From Vibrio coralliilyticus ATCC BAA-450 (GTDB lineage: Bacteria > Pseudomonadota > Gammaproteobacteria > Enterobacterales > Vibrionaceae): a stretch of DNA of 64,000 bases. The translations under genes were made by a program, and so were the position numbers. The notes below the pieces were generated by a model. That model worked only from the letters and a program-made list of their open reading frames with translations, did no database searches and had not been told where the DNA came from. Location: positions 186,001-250,000 of the forward strand of contig NZ_ACZN01000018.1 of the NCBI RefSeq assembly GCF_000176135.1, in the 5' to 3' direction. Shown here in pieces: positions 45,595 to 53,520 of the stretch. Positions within the stretch are counted from its first letter, which is position 1, and each line of letters begins with the position of its first letter.

Positions 45595-46605
45595 ATGATC
45601 AGCTATATAAGAAACATGACTATTTTCACTCTGTTACTCAGCTTTGCTAGCCTTTCTGAATCAAAGCTATTGCGTTTTGCCGTCGTCCCCAAAGAAGAGA
45701 ACAACCCATTTTTTGAGGCAAGCCGAGAAGGCTGCATGGCTGCTGCAAAAGAGCTCAAGAATGTAGAATGCGTTTATCGAGGCCCTAAAAGCGTAGATAT
45801 ACGGAAGCAAGACAAAATCATTTCTGACTTGCTGGATGAAGGCGTAGACGGTATTGCTATTGCGGTTCCTCAGGGTAAGTTTATGCTTGAACACAGTATG
45901 CAGAAAGTGCAAGAACTCGATATTCCGGTGATCACTTATGATGCTGACTTCTCGACAGAAACTTTAGCTAGGTATCCGAAATTAAGAGCGGCTTATATAG
46001 GCACTAACGACTTTGATTTAGGAAAGGCGCTGGGTGAGCAACTTAAGTCTCAACTACCGAATGGCGGGACTATCCTTATTCAAAGCGGTCGACCTGATTC
46101 ACCGAATTTAAATCTCAGAGTGATGGGAATACGCTCCGCCTTATCAGGTAAAGAATACGCGCTACCTCCTGGTGAGCGCCTAAAAGGAGAGAACGGCTGG
46201 ACGGAGTTTAGTAAACCACTTCACAATTTCGGTCAGTTTGATAGGGCCCTTGAGGATCTCAAAAACGTACTCAACTCTTATCAGGAACGCGAAATTAACG
46301 CCATTGTGGCCGTAGGGGGCTGGACTCAGTTTTTAGAAGAGTATAGAGATGTCGTTACCCCTCACAAACAGGCCATACTCGACAAAGACATCGTTATCAT
46401 CACTGCAGACACAGCCCAAGAACAACTCGTGTATTTAAAAGACAACCTAGCGCACGGCAATGTTGGTCAAAATCCTTATGAGATGGGCAAGCAAGCAATA
46501 TTGACCCTCTACAAACTTGTGAACAAACAAGTTGTAGAGGAGGTGATGTATATACCGATGACTTACTGCACGCCCGACAACTATCAGAGCTGTACCAAGA
46601 ATTAG
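45595..46605 (+). CDS. Sugar-type periplasmic binding protein (PBP1 family, orphan)
   Basis: The 336-residue protein has a signal peptide (MTIFTLLLSFASLSES) and the type 1 periplasmic-binding fold: FAVVPKEENNPFFEASREGCMAAAKEL, IISDLLDEGVDGIAIAVPQG, PVITYDADFS and AAYIGTNDFDLGKALGEQL, then VAVGGWTQF and the late IITADTAQEQLVYLKDNLAHGNVGQNPYEMG. This is the ribose/galactose/xylose type. No permease or ATPase gene is adjacent, so it may be a chemotaxis or sensor receptor. Confidence 0.85.
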   Translation: MISYIRNMTIFTLLLSFASLSESKLLRFAVVPKEENNPFFEASREGCMAAAKELKNVECVYRGPKSVDIRKQDKIISDLLDEGVDGIAIAVPQGKFMLEHSMQKVQELDIPVITYDADFSTETLARYPKLRAAYIGTNDFDLGKALGEQLKSQLPNGGTILIQSGRPDSPNLNLRVMGIRSALSGKEYALPPGERLKGENGWTEFSKPLHNFGQFDRALEDLKNVLNSYQEREINAIVAVGGWTQFLEEYRDVVTPHKQAILDKDIVIITADTAQEQLVYLKDNLAHGNVGQNPYEMGKQAILTLYKLVNKQVVEEVMYIPMTYCTPDNYQSCTKN

Positions 46606-46653
46606 CCTCAGGGGATGCAGTAGTTAAAGCTATATAACGCCAAACGAGACTAG

Positions 46654-46932
46654 GAGAAACATCAGTCGGCTTTAAGAAGAGGTGAAACCCAACCAGAAGC
46701 CTCTAGGAAGTCAGCATTAGAGCTGGCTTCAAAGACGAATTTGTCCTGCTTGTGGTGTTCACCCCGCTCATCTTGTTATTCATTCCCGATTACGCGCCCC
46801 ATGTTGCGCAAGGTTTCGAGGCGCTACAGAACATACCCGAACCTCGGCGCCGTCGTCATCGATACGCTTGGCATGCGCGCGATGGTTCGCTATTTGTTGG
46901 AGTTTTTCTCAGGCAAATTCAGGGGGTTGTGA
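46654..46932 (+). pseudogene. Holin-like (3TM type) phage gene with two frameshifts
   Basis: The frame used at 46654 (EKHQSALRRGETQPEASRKSALELA) is continued after about 46728 by another frame (FKDEFVLLVVFTPLILLFIPDYAPHVAQGFEALQNIPE), then the first frame resumes at about 46840 (LGAVVIDTLGMRAMVRYLLEFFSGKFRGL, ending in TGA 46930-46932). The joined product of about 92 residues has two to three hydrophobic segments and resembles phage holins of the 3TM (GTA_holin) type, from memory. No start codon is seen: TAG lies just before 46654. The two shifts compensate each other. TGA overlaps the next ATG. Confidence 0.55.
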
Positions 46933-47087
46933 TGGGACTACTCGAAGCCATGCTCATTTCACTAATCACCGGCGTGGTCTCAAGCGCGGGCACCATTGCA
47001 GCGCTCAAAACTGACATCAACTGGATTAAGAAGGTGCAGCAAGACCAGGAACAACGGATTCGCAAACTGGAGGACAGTCATGGCTAA
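46932..47087 (+). CDS. Small membrane-anchored phage protein
   Basis: This 51-residue protein has a hydrophobic N-terminal helix (LLEAMLISLITGVVSSAGTIAAL) and a charged coiled-coil tail (DINWIKKVQQDQEQRIRKLED), the layout of XhlA/BhlA-type holin accessories. ATG 46932 overlaps the TGA of the holin-like gene and has AGGGGG 5 bases upstream, and its end overlaps the next gene by 8 bases. This chain of overlaps is typical of phage lysis genes. Confidence 0.6.
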   Translation: MGLLEAMLISLITGVVSSAGTIAALKTDINWIKKVQQDQEQRIRKLEDSHG

Positions 47088-47199
47088 ACGATGTTGCAAG
47101 TGCAAAGGCCGTAAACAAAACGGTCAACTTAAGAAAGGGTATACGCTCCGAGGTGGGAGAGTAGTGAAAGCTGGAAAGAAACGAAAACGTAGAAAGTAA
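47080..47199 (+). CDS. Small basic cysteine-rich phage protein
   Basis: The 39-residue protein has 18 lysine or arginine residues and a CCKC cluster near its start (residues 5-8), then ends GKKRKRRK. GGAGG lies 6 bases before the ATG. Such small basic proteins bind nucleic acid or lipid in phages, but I do not recognise a family. It overlaps the preceding gene by 8 bases. Confidence 0.6.
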   Translation: MAKRCCKCKGRKQNGQLKKGYTLRGGRVVKAGKKRKRRK

Positions 47200-47420
47200 T
47201 CTATGGTGACTCGTCAAATAGAAAGTGAACATGCTTGTATACTTCTCATCTAAGAGACTTGCTGCAACAAACTGAAAAAATAAGTGGAATCAACATCACT
47301 AGATTGACGTAAATCAAAATCTCTTCAAACCACTGAATCTTGTTGTAGTTGTACATATTGTCTTGGTTTAATATCCACCCTTTGTAATGCATTTGAATGT
47401 ATATAAAGTAGAGCTAATAA

Positions 47421-48638
47421 ATGTACAATAAAGAAGCGGTAGAGTATGCAAAAGAGCAAGAAGCGCTCGTTAAAAAACTAGAATATAGGGTGCACAATCA
47501 TGACGATGGTCGGTCTGAGGGTAGACAAGACCTAATGCGAGATTATGCGAGGGTATTGTATTCATCATCTTTTAGACGTCTTCAGGGGAAGATGCAACTC
47601 TTGGGTGTAGATTCGAGTAAGTTTAACAGAAATAGATTAACTCATAGCCTAGAGGTCGCTCAGATTGCTCGTTCGATTGCTTCAGACCTACAACTAGATC
47701 ACACGATTGTTGCAGAAACATCTGCATTAGCACACGATATTGGTAACCCGCCTTTCGGACATTATGGAGAAATTATTCTCAATGAGCTAAGTGCCGATTG
47801 TGGAGGCTATGAGGGCAATGCTCAAGCCTTCCGGATTCTAAGAACCTTAGAGAAAAAGCATCATGCTTACTCAGGATTAAACTTGAATATAAGGACTCTA
47901 ATGGGTATCACTAAATATTTTTTCAATAAAGATAAAAATCCCAAAAAGTTCTTATACGACGATGACTATCAATTTCTAATGGAGCAACAAAATAGCGCCG
48001 GAGTTTCTATAGCAAAAAGTATTGATGCAGAGATAATGGATCTAGCAGACGAAATTGCGTATGCCGCCCATGATCTAGAAGATGCTTTAAGTTTTGGGAT
48101 GCTAAGTTTAGGAGAAATTGTTCACGAGTTTAAAATAAGTGAAGATTATAACTCTGCTTACCAGGCTATGACTGATATTGCTCAAGCAGCCCAAAAGGAG
48201 GCGATGCAGGCCAACAGAAGTCAAACGTCTGAAGAATACGCAATTGTTCTAAAGAAAGAACTAACCTCTATTATTGTCAATACCCTTTGTTCAGACCTTG
48301 CAATTGTAGGTGGTCAATTGGGCTACAGAACTCATGCAAAATTAGCTGAAGGTCTTAAAAAGCTATTGTTTAAAGCTATTCTACGTAAAAAAGACATACA
48401 GCTATATGAGAGACGAGGGGAAAAAATAATTCGAGGTCTTTTTGAGGTATATACGGACAATAAATATAACAAGGGGAATATATTACTTCCTCCAGAGCTA
48501 AGGTCCATAGAGAGCGACAATAAACGGCTTGTAACTGACTATATATCAGGAATGATGGACTCGTTCGCTGCAAAAGAGTATGAGAAGTTCTTTGGAATTG
48601 GTAGCGCTGAACGATTGTATATTCAAAAAACTAACTAG
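47421..48638 (+). CDS. HD-domain dGTPase-like triphosphohydrolase
   Basis: The 405-residue protein has the order of metal ligands of the Dgt/dGTPase family: H75 in NRLTHSLEVAQIARSI, H105-D106 in SALAHDIGNPPFGHYGE, and D210 in MDLADEIAYAAHDLEDAL. It also keeps SSSFRRLQGKMQ near the start. Such enzymes hydrolyse dNTPs to nucleoside and triphosphate; a group of dGTPases deplete dNTPs during phage infection. It is shorter than E. coli Dgt (505). It is the first gene of an AT-rich operon with the next two genes. Confidence 0.88.
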   Translation: MYNKEAVEYAKEQEALVKKLEYRVHNHDDGRSEGRQDLMRDYARVLYSSSFRRLQGKMQLLGVDSSKFNRNRLTHSLEVAQIARSIASDLQLDHTIVAETSALAHDIGNPPFGHYGEIILNELSADCGGYEGNAQAFRILRTLEKKHHAYSGLNLNIRTLMGITKYFFNKDKNPKKFLYDDDYQFLMEQQNSAGVSIAKSIDAEIMDLADEIAYAAHDLEDALSFGMLSLGEIVHEFKISEDYNSAYQAMTDIAQAAQKEAMQANRSQTSEEYAIVLKKELTSIIVNTLCSDLAIVGGQLGYRTHAKLAEGLKKLLFKAILRKKDIQLYERRGEKIIRGLFEVYTDNKYNKGNILLPPELRSIESDNKRLVTDYISGMMDSFAAKEYEKFFGIGSAERLYIQKTN

Positions 48639-48674
48639 CTTTTGTGTACTAAGAATGTCTACTTGGAGCAGATT

Positions 48675-49697
48675 TTGTATACCTTTAAGAATACAGAGAT
48701 AAATAACAAAAAAGCATCTGATTTCGAGACCAAATCTATGCTTTATTTACTTGGTATGAGAGAGGATAGTGAAAGTATCGAACTCATTACCGTAGACTGT
48801 TTTAATGATGTAACAGGGATCGATAGTCAGTTTTCTAAGTTATGGGATGTACAAAGTAAGAATCATTCTAGTTTGCCACCTTCAAAAATTGGTGAAAGTC
48901 TATATACGTTATACACCAACTACGTATCTAACTTTGACTTTTATCAATACATACTTTTTATACCTAAGTTAAAGAAAGAATATCTTATTGATGATAGCAA
49001 GAATATATATGGTTATAATAACATAGATGTAAAAAAGAAAAAGGGAATAGAAAAGAAGTTAAAACAAAAAATAAACAATGACGACTCTGGAGATACTCCA
49101 TTTAAATTTGAAGAATTTCTTCACTCAGTTGTTTTTGTTCAAGATAATAAACAGCAATCTACATACATTAAAAGCTTATCTAAATTCAGGAAAAACAAAT
49201 CATTCTCAAATGAACTATACAACAAAATATTTGATGAAATAAGAGATATACAATCATCTCTAAAAAACTCATATATTGAGAATGAGATTATAAATCATCC
49301 AGAAGAGGTTAAAAAATATAATAGGCATATATTTAAGTCAGATATTAATACATTAATAATAAGCAGGCTGTTGGGAGTTGATGTTTTCAGCTCTAAAGGA
49401 ATACCTCAGCCAATGTTTGATTATCTTAAGCCCTATGATGGTGAACAGGTAAAAGATATACTGCAAGATTGTAACGAAAATCTTAGTAGAGCTTTCTTCG
49501 ACAAAAATGGTTGTAAGACGTTTTGGAAGGTGTCAGAGCATATAATTAGATTAGTAAAAGAATTTCCTAGAGATACATCTGTTAACATTATGGAAAAATT
49601 AAAAGAGAACGTAAAAATAAATGTAGTTTATCTAACTGACATGACTCTGATATACATGATCTCATTAGTGAAAGAAGGTTTCGAAAATGAAGTTTAA
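48675..49697 (+). CDS. Unrecognised protein with nuclease-like (PD-D/ExK, QxK) motif
   Basis: The 340-residue protein is not a family I can name. Its N-terminal 100 residues follow a restriction-endonuclease-like pattern: E18 in DFETKSMLYLLG, an acidic strand ESIELITVDCFNDVTGID (D45, D50), then the strand WDVQSKNH with Q60-x-K62, and a further IPKL strand. This resembles the Cap4/DUF4297 type of nuclease, by eye only. The rest is lysine-rich and helical. TTG 48675 has GGAG 6 bases upstream and is a better start than TTG 48642. Its end overlaps the next gene by 11 bases. Confidence 0.6.
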   Translation: MYTFKNTEINNKKASDFETKSMLYLLGMREDSESIELITVDCFNDVTGIDSQFSKLWDVQSKNHSSLPPSKIGESLYTLYTNYVSNFDFYQYILFIPKLKKEYLIDDSKNIYGYNNIDVKKKKGIEKKLKQKINNDDSGDTPFKFEEFLHSVVFVQDNKQQSTYIKSLSKFRKNKSFSNELYNKIFDEIRDIQSSLKNSYIENEIINHPEEVKKYNRHIFKSDINTLIISRLLGVDVFSSKGIPQPMFDYLKPYDGEQVKDILQDCNENLSRAFFDKNGCKTFWKVSEHIIRLVKEFPRDTSVNIMEKLKENVKINVVYLTDMTLIYMISLVKEGFENEV

Positions 49698-51300
49698 AAT
49701 ACTTAAAGTAGCATTTGGTAATAAAGATGAAGCATTTATTGAAGACCGCTTTACTGATGGTGTTAATGTAATCTATAGCAACGATAACAATCGTGGTAAA
49801 ACCCTAGTAATTCAAGGCCTAATGTACTCGATGGGGTATGAATCGATCTTTCCAAGTACTTTTTCATATAAGGACAAATACTTCTATTCAGAAGTAGAAA
49901 TTGACAATCAAAAGTATTCATTTTTGAGGAAAAGTAACAACGTATCGATTCGTGGAGAGGATTTTTTCCAGATATTTAACTCAATTGGAGAAATGAAGTA
50001 CTTCATAAGTAAAAACATATTCAACATTCCTAAAATAATAAAAGATGGAAGAGAGACTCTAGTAGATCTTACAGTATTGTACGAGTTGTTCTTTATCGGT
50101 CAGGATCAAAGGAAGCCATCCTCTTTAATAAGTACTAACTATTACAAGAAAGCTGATTTTAAAAATATGATTTATCAGTTGTATGGATTTGATGATAATA
50201 ACCGAGATTTGGAAGATATCGACTCTTTAAAAAAGAAACTAAATTTACTTAAAGATGACCTGAAACGAGTCAAAAAAAGGATATCTATTTATAATGAAAG
50301 TAAGTCAGTGTCAAAAATCACTTCGAGAATGTATGATAGTGAACAAGTTAATAAAAAATCAAAAGCTATCGCGGAAATTAATTCAGAAATATCTAAAATA
50401 CAACGGTCTCGACAATCTGAAATAAATAGAAAGAACAAGTTAGAAAATTTAATTAAAGAGCTGAATTCATTAAATAGAGAGATTACTGCAGGTAATGTAA
50501 AATGTGCAGATTGTAATGGCCAGAATATAGTGTTTGTAAATGATACTATGACTTTTGACGTTAGCAATGTAGTTGTAAGAAATAAGATACTAAACTCTAT
50601 TAAAGAAAACATTGAGTTAAAAGAATCCATCATTGGGGATCTAACTAGCCAAATAAACTTCCAACAGAGTAGGTTACTTGAAGAGCTGAAAGATACGCCA
50701 CCTGATTTCAGAGATATTGTCGTTTATCAGCAAGAAATCTTGGCATCTGAAACGGCCGATGTTGAATCGTTTCGACTACAAGGTGAGATCAGCCTTTTAA
50801 ACACAAGGCTCTACAATGCTAACTCTTTGAACACCGCTTCAATCGACAGTAAGAGAGAACTTGACCAAAAAATTACTAACTCAATGAACAAGTTTTACAA
50901 AAACGTTGATCCGAATGGAATTTTGGTTTTTGAGGATATCTTTACGACGAAAAGTTCAACCTTTTCGGGAAGCGAGGAACAAGAGTTCTATTTTTGTAAG
51001 TTGCTCTCGCTAAACGAAGTGATTAACCACAATTTTCCAATAATCGTTGATTCTTTTAGAGATGGAGAACTTTCTTCAGAAAAAGAAGACAAGATGTTAG
51101 AAGTATACTGTTCGCTCGGGAAACAAGTAATACTCACATCAACAGTTAAACAGGAAGAATATCGAGAAAATAAATACCACACTGCGTCCAGGATTAATGA
51201 TATAGATTATAGTGGACATGAAGACTGTAAGGTTTTGAATAGTACTGAGGCAACAAAATTCTTAGATATTCTAAGCGAATTTGAGGGAATAATCGTTTAA
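49687..51300 (+). CDS. Rad50/SMC-like ABC ATPase with CxxC hook
   Basis: The 537-residue protein has N- and C-terminal ATPase halves split by a coiled coil. The P-loop reads SNDNNRGKT (residues 31-39; the first glycine is replaced). The coil (about 180-340) has CADC (C273, C276) near its middle, like the Rad50 zinc hook. The C-terminal half has SGSEEQE (427-433, ABC signature) and a Walker B-like PIIVDSFRDGE. Such ATPases bind DNA ends or act as regulators in defence operons. Start is coupled to the preceding gene by overlap. No helicase or nuclease domain is fused. Confidence 0.8.
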   Translation: MKFKILKVAFGNKDEAFIEDRFTDGVNVIYSNDNNRGKTLVIQGLMYSMGYESIFPSTFSYKDKYFYSEVEIDNQKYSFLRKSNNVSIRGEDFFQIFNSIGEMKYFISKNIFNIPKIIKDGRETLVDLTVLYELFFIGQDQRKPSSLISTNYYKKADFKNMIYQLYGFDDNNRDLEDIDSLKKKLNLLKDDLKRVKKRISIYNESKSVSKITSRMYDSEQVNKKSKAIAEINSEISKIQRSRQSEINRKNKLENLIKELNSLNREITAGNVKCADCNGQNIVFVNDTMTFDVSNVVVRNKILNSIKENIELKESIIGDLTSQINFQQSRLLEELKDTPPDFRDIVVYQQEILASETADVESFRLQGEISLLNTRLYNANSLNTASIDSKRELDQKITNSMNKFYKNVDPNGILVFEDIFTTKSSTFSGSEEQEFYFCKLLSLNEVINHNFPIIVDSFRDGELSSEKEDKMLEVYCSLGKQVILTSTVKQEEYRENKYHTASRINDIDYSGHEDCKVLNSTEATKFLDILSEFEGIIV

Positions 51301-51344
51301 AGTCGTTCCTGTGAGCGAGAAAATTTTGCCATTCAAGGTGCTAA

Positions 51345-51782
51345 TCAATGATTAGTTAAGCCAAGACTTTCACCTATACGAAATAAGTCAAAGGGTTTTG
51401 GATATTGCCGCTGGATTCGATGTATTTCATTCTGGTTAAGATCCTCAATATATTCTTGGTAAGGTTTCTCTTCAAGTAAGAAGCGTAACGGCTCTTTTGC
51501 GGGGGCGGGGGCCGTTTCTGCAGCTTTAATTAAGTGAGCTTTTTCTCGGGAAGAACAACGCGCGCTATTGTCTAACGAGAGATACAGCACCACGTTTTTT
51601 TTGCTTTGGACATCGAGTGCAGCAAACCAATCAGTGATGGGAAAATCTGCAGTGTTGGACTTGGCTATGGCGCGGCATTCTTCTAGCTTATTACCATAGT
51701 CAATCATTGCTTGCTGGAACGCGTCAGCGTTTACACCAGTGCTGATGAGTAAAGCGCAGAGTAGGGAGCTACAACGTCGCAC
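51345..51782 (-). CDS. Phage-type exported protein
   Basis: The mature part has no known motif; it holds two cysteines and ends KPFDLFRIGESLGLTNH. The signal peptide begins VRRCSSLLCALLISTGVNA, so I place the start at GTG 51782, after GGAGG about 10 bases upstream. The longer ATG 51818 version has 12 more residues. The gene overlaps the preceding one by 14 bases and is convergent with the ATPase gene, 45 bases away. Confidence 0.5.
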   Translation of the reverse strand: MRRCSSLLCALLISTGVNADAFQQAMIDYGNKLEECRAIAKSNTADFPITDWFAALDVQSKKNVVLYLSLDNSARCSSREKAHLIKAAETAPAPAKEPLRFLLEEKPYQEYIEDLNQNEIHRIQRQYPKPFDLFRIGESLGLTNH

Positions 51783-51981
51783 GGGATACACACCTCCAAA
51801 ATTCACCTTCTTCTTCATGAGTTCGCCAGCTTAACGGCTCAGCAATACCGTTAATTCGGTTCTTAACGATGCTATTCACTGAGGATAACACCTCAGAAAA
51901 CTCAACCCAATCATAGCCCGCGATGCTAATTAACGTCTCAGCCGGCTTTTGCTTACCGAGGAAGAGATCGAACAACGGCAC
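51769..51981 (-). CDS. Small phage-type protein
   Basis: This 70-residue protein (GTG start, PLFDLFLGKQKPAETLISIAG...) has no known motif and no signal peptide. Its start overlaps the stop of the upstream 36-residue gene by one base (TAGTG) and its end overlaps the downstream gene, which supports reality. Function is unknown. Confidence 0.45.
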   Translation of the reverse strand: MPLFDLFLGKQKPAETLISIAGYDWVEFSEVLSSVNSIVKNRINGIAEPLSWRTHEEEGEFWRCVSRATL

Positions 51982-52091
51982 TACGCGAGCATATTACCAT
52001 CTTCCATGATGTCTTTTATCTCGGCAACAGCGTCAAGTGACTCCGACGACAGTTGCAGATTGTTGATTGAGCAGTAACCCAGTTCCGCCAT
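51981..52091 (-). CDS. Very small phage-type protein (36 residues)
   Basis: An ORF of 36 codons (MAELGYCSINNLQLSSESL...) with AAGGA 7 bases upstream of ATG 52091. Its TAG overlaps the next gene's GTG by one base. It is too short for standard ORF calling. No function can be given. Confidence 0.45.
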   Translation of the reverse strand: MAELGYCSINNLQLSSESLDAVAEIKDIMEDGNMLA

Positions 52092-52232
52092 CACTGCAGT
52101 CCTTAGTGTGTGGTCATGAAGGGTTGGTATAGCAGCAATGCAAACCGTTGACTATCTCATGGTGAGGATTAGGAATAAAGATCAAGCTTGACGAAGAGTC
52201 ATCACACAATTGTCTCAAGGCAGTGTGATTAG

Positions 52233-52610
52233 CTAGGGCTTATTCACTGGGAAAGGAACTATATTGTTGTAATAGCGTGTTGGACCTTTAGGCTCGTAGG
52301 TGAAGGCTTTGGGTAAACCGTCGTATAGCACGATGTAATGCTCATCCCAGACCCGAACGCCTACTAGGTACGAGTGGGTTTCAAGTTCGACCCAAGTTTG
52401 ACCATCATCCGGGCTGTAACTCGTGAAACCAACCAGCTTGACCCGTTGGTACTTGTCGCATTCATTAACATCAATGGCGCCGCGAAATAGGGATTCTTTG
52501 GTCGTCCCATCTCTAAGCAAGCAGGGCACTTGGATAGTGCGACCACGGTGATCCTGACCCTTATCATCGACACGTTGGCCAACGTGAGTTTTCACATATC
52601 TAAACTGCAT
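52233..52610 (-). CDS. Phage-type hypothetical protein
   Basis: The 125-residue protein is rich in strands (MQFRYVKTHVGQRVDDKGQDHRGRTIQVPCLL...). It is probably cytoplasmic and beta-rich, with no motif known to me. It overlaps the preceding gene by 11 bases. The region from 52092 to 52232 holds only a short imperfect hairpin (ATCACAC/GTGTGAT) and no gene. Confidence 0.5.
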   Translation of the reverse strand: MQFRYVKTHVGQRVDDKGQDHRGRTIQVPCLLRDGTTKESLFRGAIDVNECDKYQRVKLVGFTSYSPDDGQTWVELETHSYLVGVRVWDEHYIVLYDGLPKAFTYEPKGPTRYYNNIVPFPVNKP

Positions 52611-52964
52611 AATTAGATAGGGATTTGCAAGTAGACTGAAAGCGTAACGTATTTTGGTACATGTCTAGCCACAGTACGCGGTCAATATCACGATGCATGT
52701 GCTCTAGGATCGATTCGACATACCCTTGATATTCGCAGCACATTACATGCACCACACAGGCTTGCGTGAGTGTTTCATTGTCTAAAAGTTCGTAATGACA
52801 GCCATAGAGGGATTGAATGGCCGCCATCGGCGATTTGGCAGTGATGAGTGAATAGTCGTGCCAATTGGTGACAACAATATAACGGCATTGTTTGTTCCAT
52901 GAATTCTTCTTACAGACACGGTATATAGAAAGTAAATCTTCATACAGACTCGTGAGCGAGACAT
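52600..52964 (-). pseudogene. Phage-type gene with frameshift near its start
   Basis: The frame ending at 52600 is open back to a TGA near 52995, but it has no ATG, GTG or TTG until MAAIQ at 52827. Upstream residues (SLYEDLLSIYRVCKKNSWNKQCRYIVVTNWHDYSLITAKSP) look like real protein. The ATG at 52964 lies one base out of this frame. A single-base indel near 52960 would restore a protein of about 120 residues. Function is unknown. Expression from 52827 (75 residues) is also possible. Confidence 0.5.
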
Positions 52965-53012
52965 GAGTATAGTGACAAAGGAAGAATCACTGCAAAATTT
53001 GCCTGATGTGAG

Positions 53013-53262
53013 TTACTTAAACTTGCTAGGCACCCAAAGCCGCAGTTTACGCCGGTAGCCGCCACCAGAAAAAGGCCACTTATTTTCCTTAGGCGGATAC
53101 TTCTTGGGATTATCAATATGACCGTGTAACTCAACAAGATGAATAGCCATTGATCCAACGTGTCACGGTATACGGTTGAACGTGAAAAAACGCGGCGGCT
53201 TCATTGAGAACCATAAATTGAGCGTGCAGTAACTGACGAAATGAATGGATGCTGTACATGTG
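53013..53262 (-). pseudogene. Phage helix-turn-helix gene, frameshifted
   Basis: The first frame (ATG 53262, preceded by AAGGA) gives MYSIHSFRQLLHAQFMVLNEAAAFFHVQPYTVTRWINGY, a helix-turn-helix of the phage regulatory type, and then stops at 53131. The frame starting MAIHLVELHGHIDNPKKYPPKENKWPF runs to TAA 53013-53015 and has the look of the missing C-terminal part. A single-base deletion or insertion near 53140 explains this. It is the first gene after dif, transcribed away from it. Confidence 0.55.
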
Positions 53263-53492
53263 ATCTTCCTTCGAAACCCGTTGAGGAGGTTGATAGTTAT
53301 TTTCTTTTTTATTTCCAAACTCATCGGCAGCGCCAATCAACGCACATTTTGCACGCAGCGAGCGATAAGTAATGTTTTTAAACAACTAATCGAAACGCGA
53401 AAATGCAGCGTGTATTATCTAAACAACAACTTAAAAGCAATTCAATGAGCGAATTACACAATGAACGTGATCCTGACTAAATTAATGTTATA

Positions 53493-53520
53493 AGTGCGCA
53501 TTATGTATATTATGTTAAAT
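53493..53520 (+). other. dif: dif site (chromosome dimer resolution, XerCD)
   Basis: XerC arm AGTGCGCATTA, central TGTATA and XerD arm TTATGTTAAAT match the Vibrio chromosome 1 dif sequence as I recall it at all but one central base, and E. coli dif at all but two bases. This 28-bp site is where XerC and XerD resolve chromosome dimers and where elements of the CTX type insert. It fixes this window at the replication terminus. Confidence 0.95.

Larger units (their letters stand above)
46654..53520. mobile_element. Phage-derived element ending at dif (candidate XerCD-integrated element)
   Basis: The block holds three small overlapping phage-type genes on the left, a three-gene AT-rich cargo operon, and a run of small minus-strand phage-type genes on the right that ends about 230 bases before the 28-bp dif site. 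Several phage genes are frameshifted, but the cargo is intact. Position at dif suggests integration by host XerC/XerD, as for CTX-type and similar elements. No integrase gene is present and no second dif-like copy was found at the left edge, so the left boundary (46606-46654) is inferred from where phage-like coding begins. Confidence 0.5.

Noticed and set aside
46606..46660. Sequence TATATAACGCC..GAGACTAGG, slightly like an integron attC core
   Set aside because: The paired core sites of attC are not present and no cassette structure follows.
45340..46660. Search for a second dif-like core at the left end of the element
   Set aside because: GCGCATTT near 45380 matches only part of the XerC arm; nothing close to a full core was found.
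52940..53158. ORF of 72 residues in the other frame at the right end of the element
   Set aside because: It overlaps the better-supported frames of the HTH remnant and has no ribosome site.
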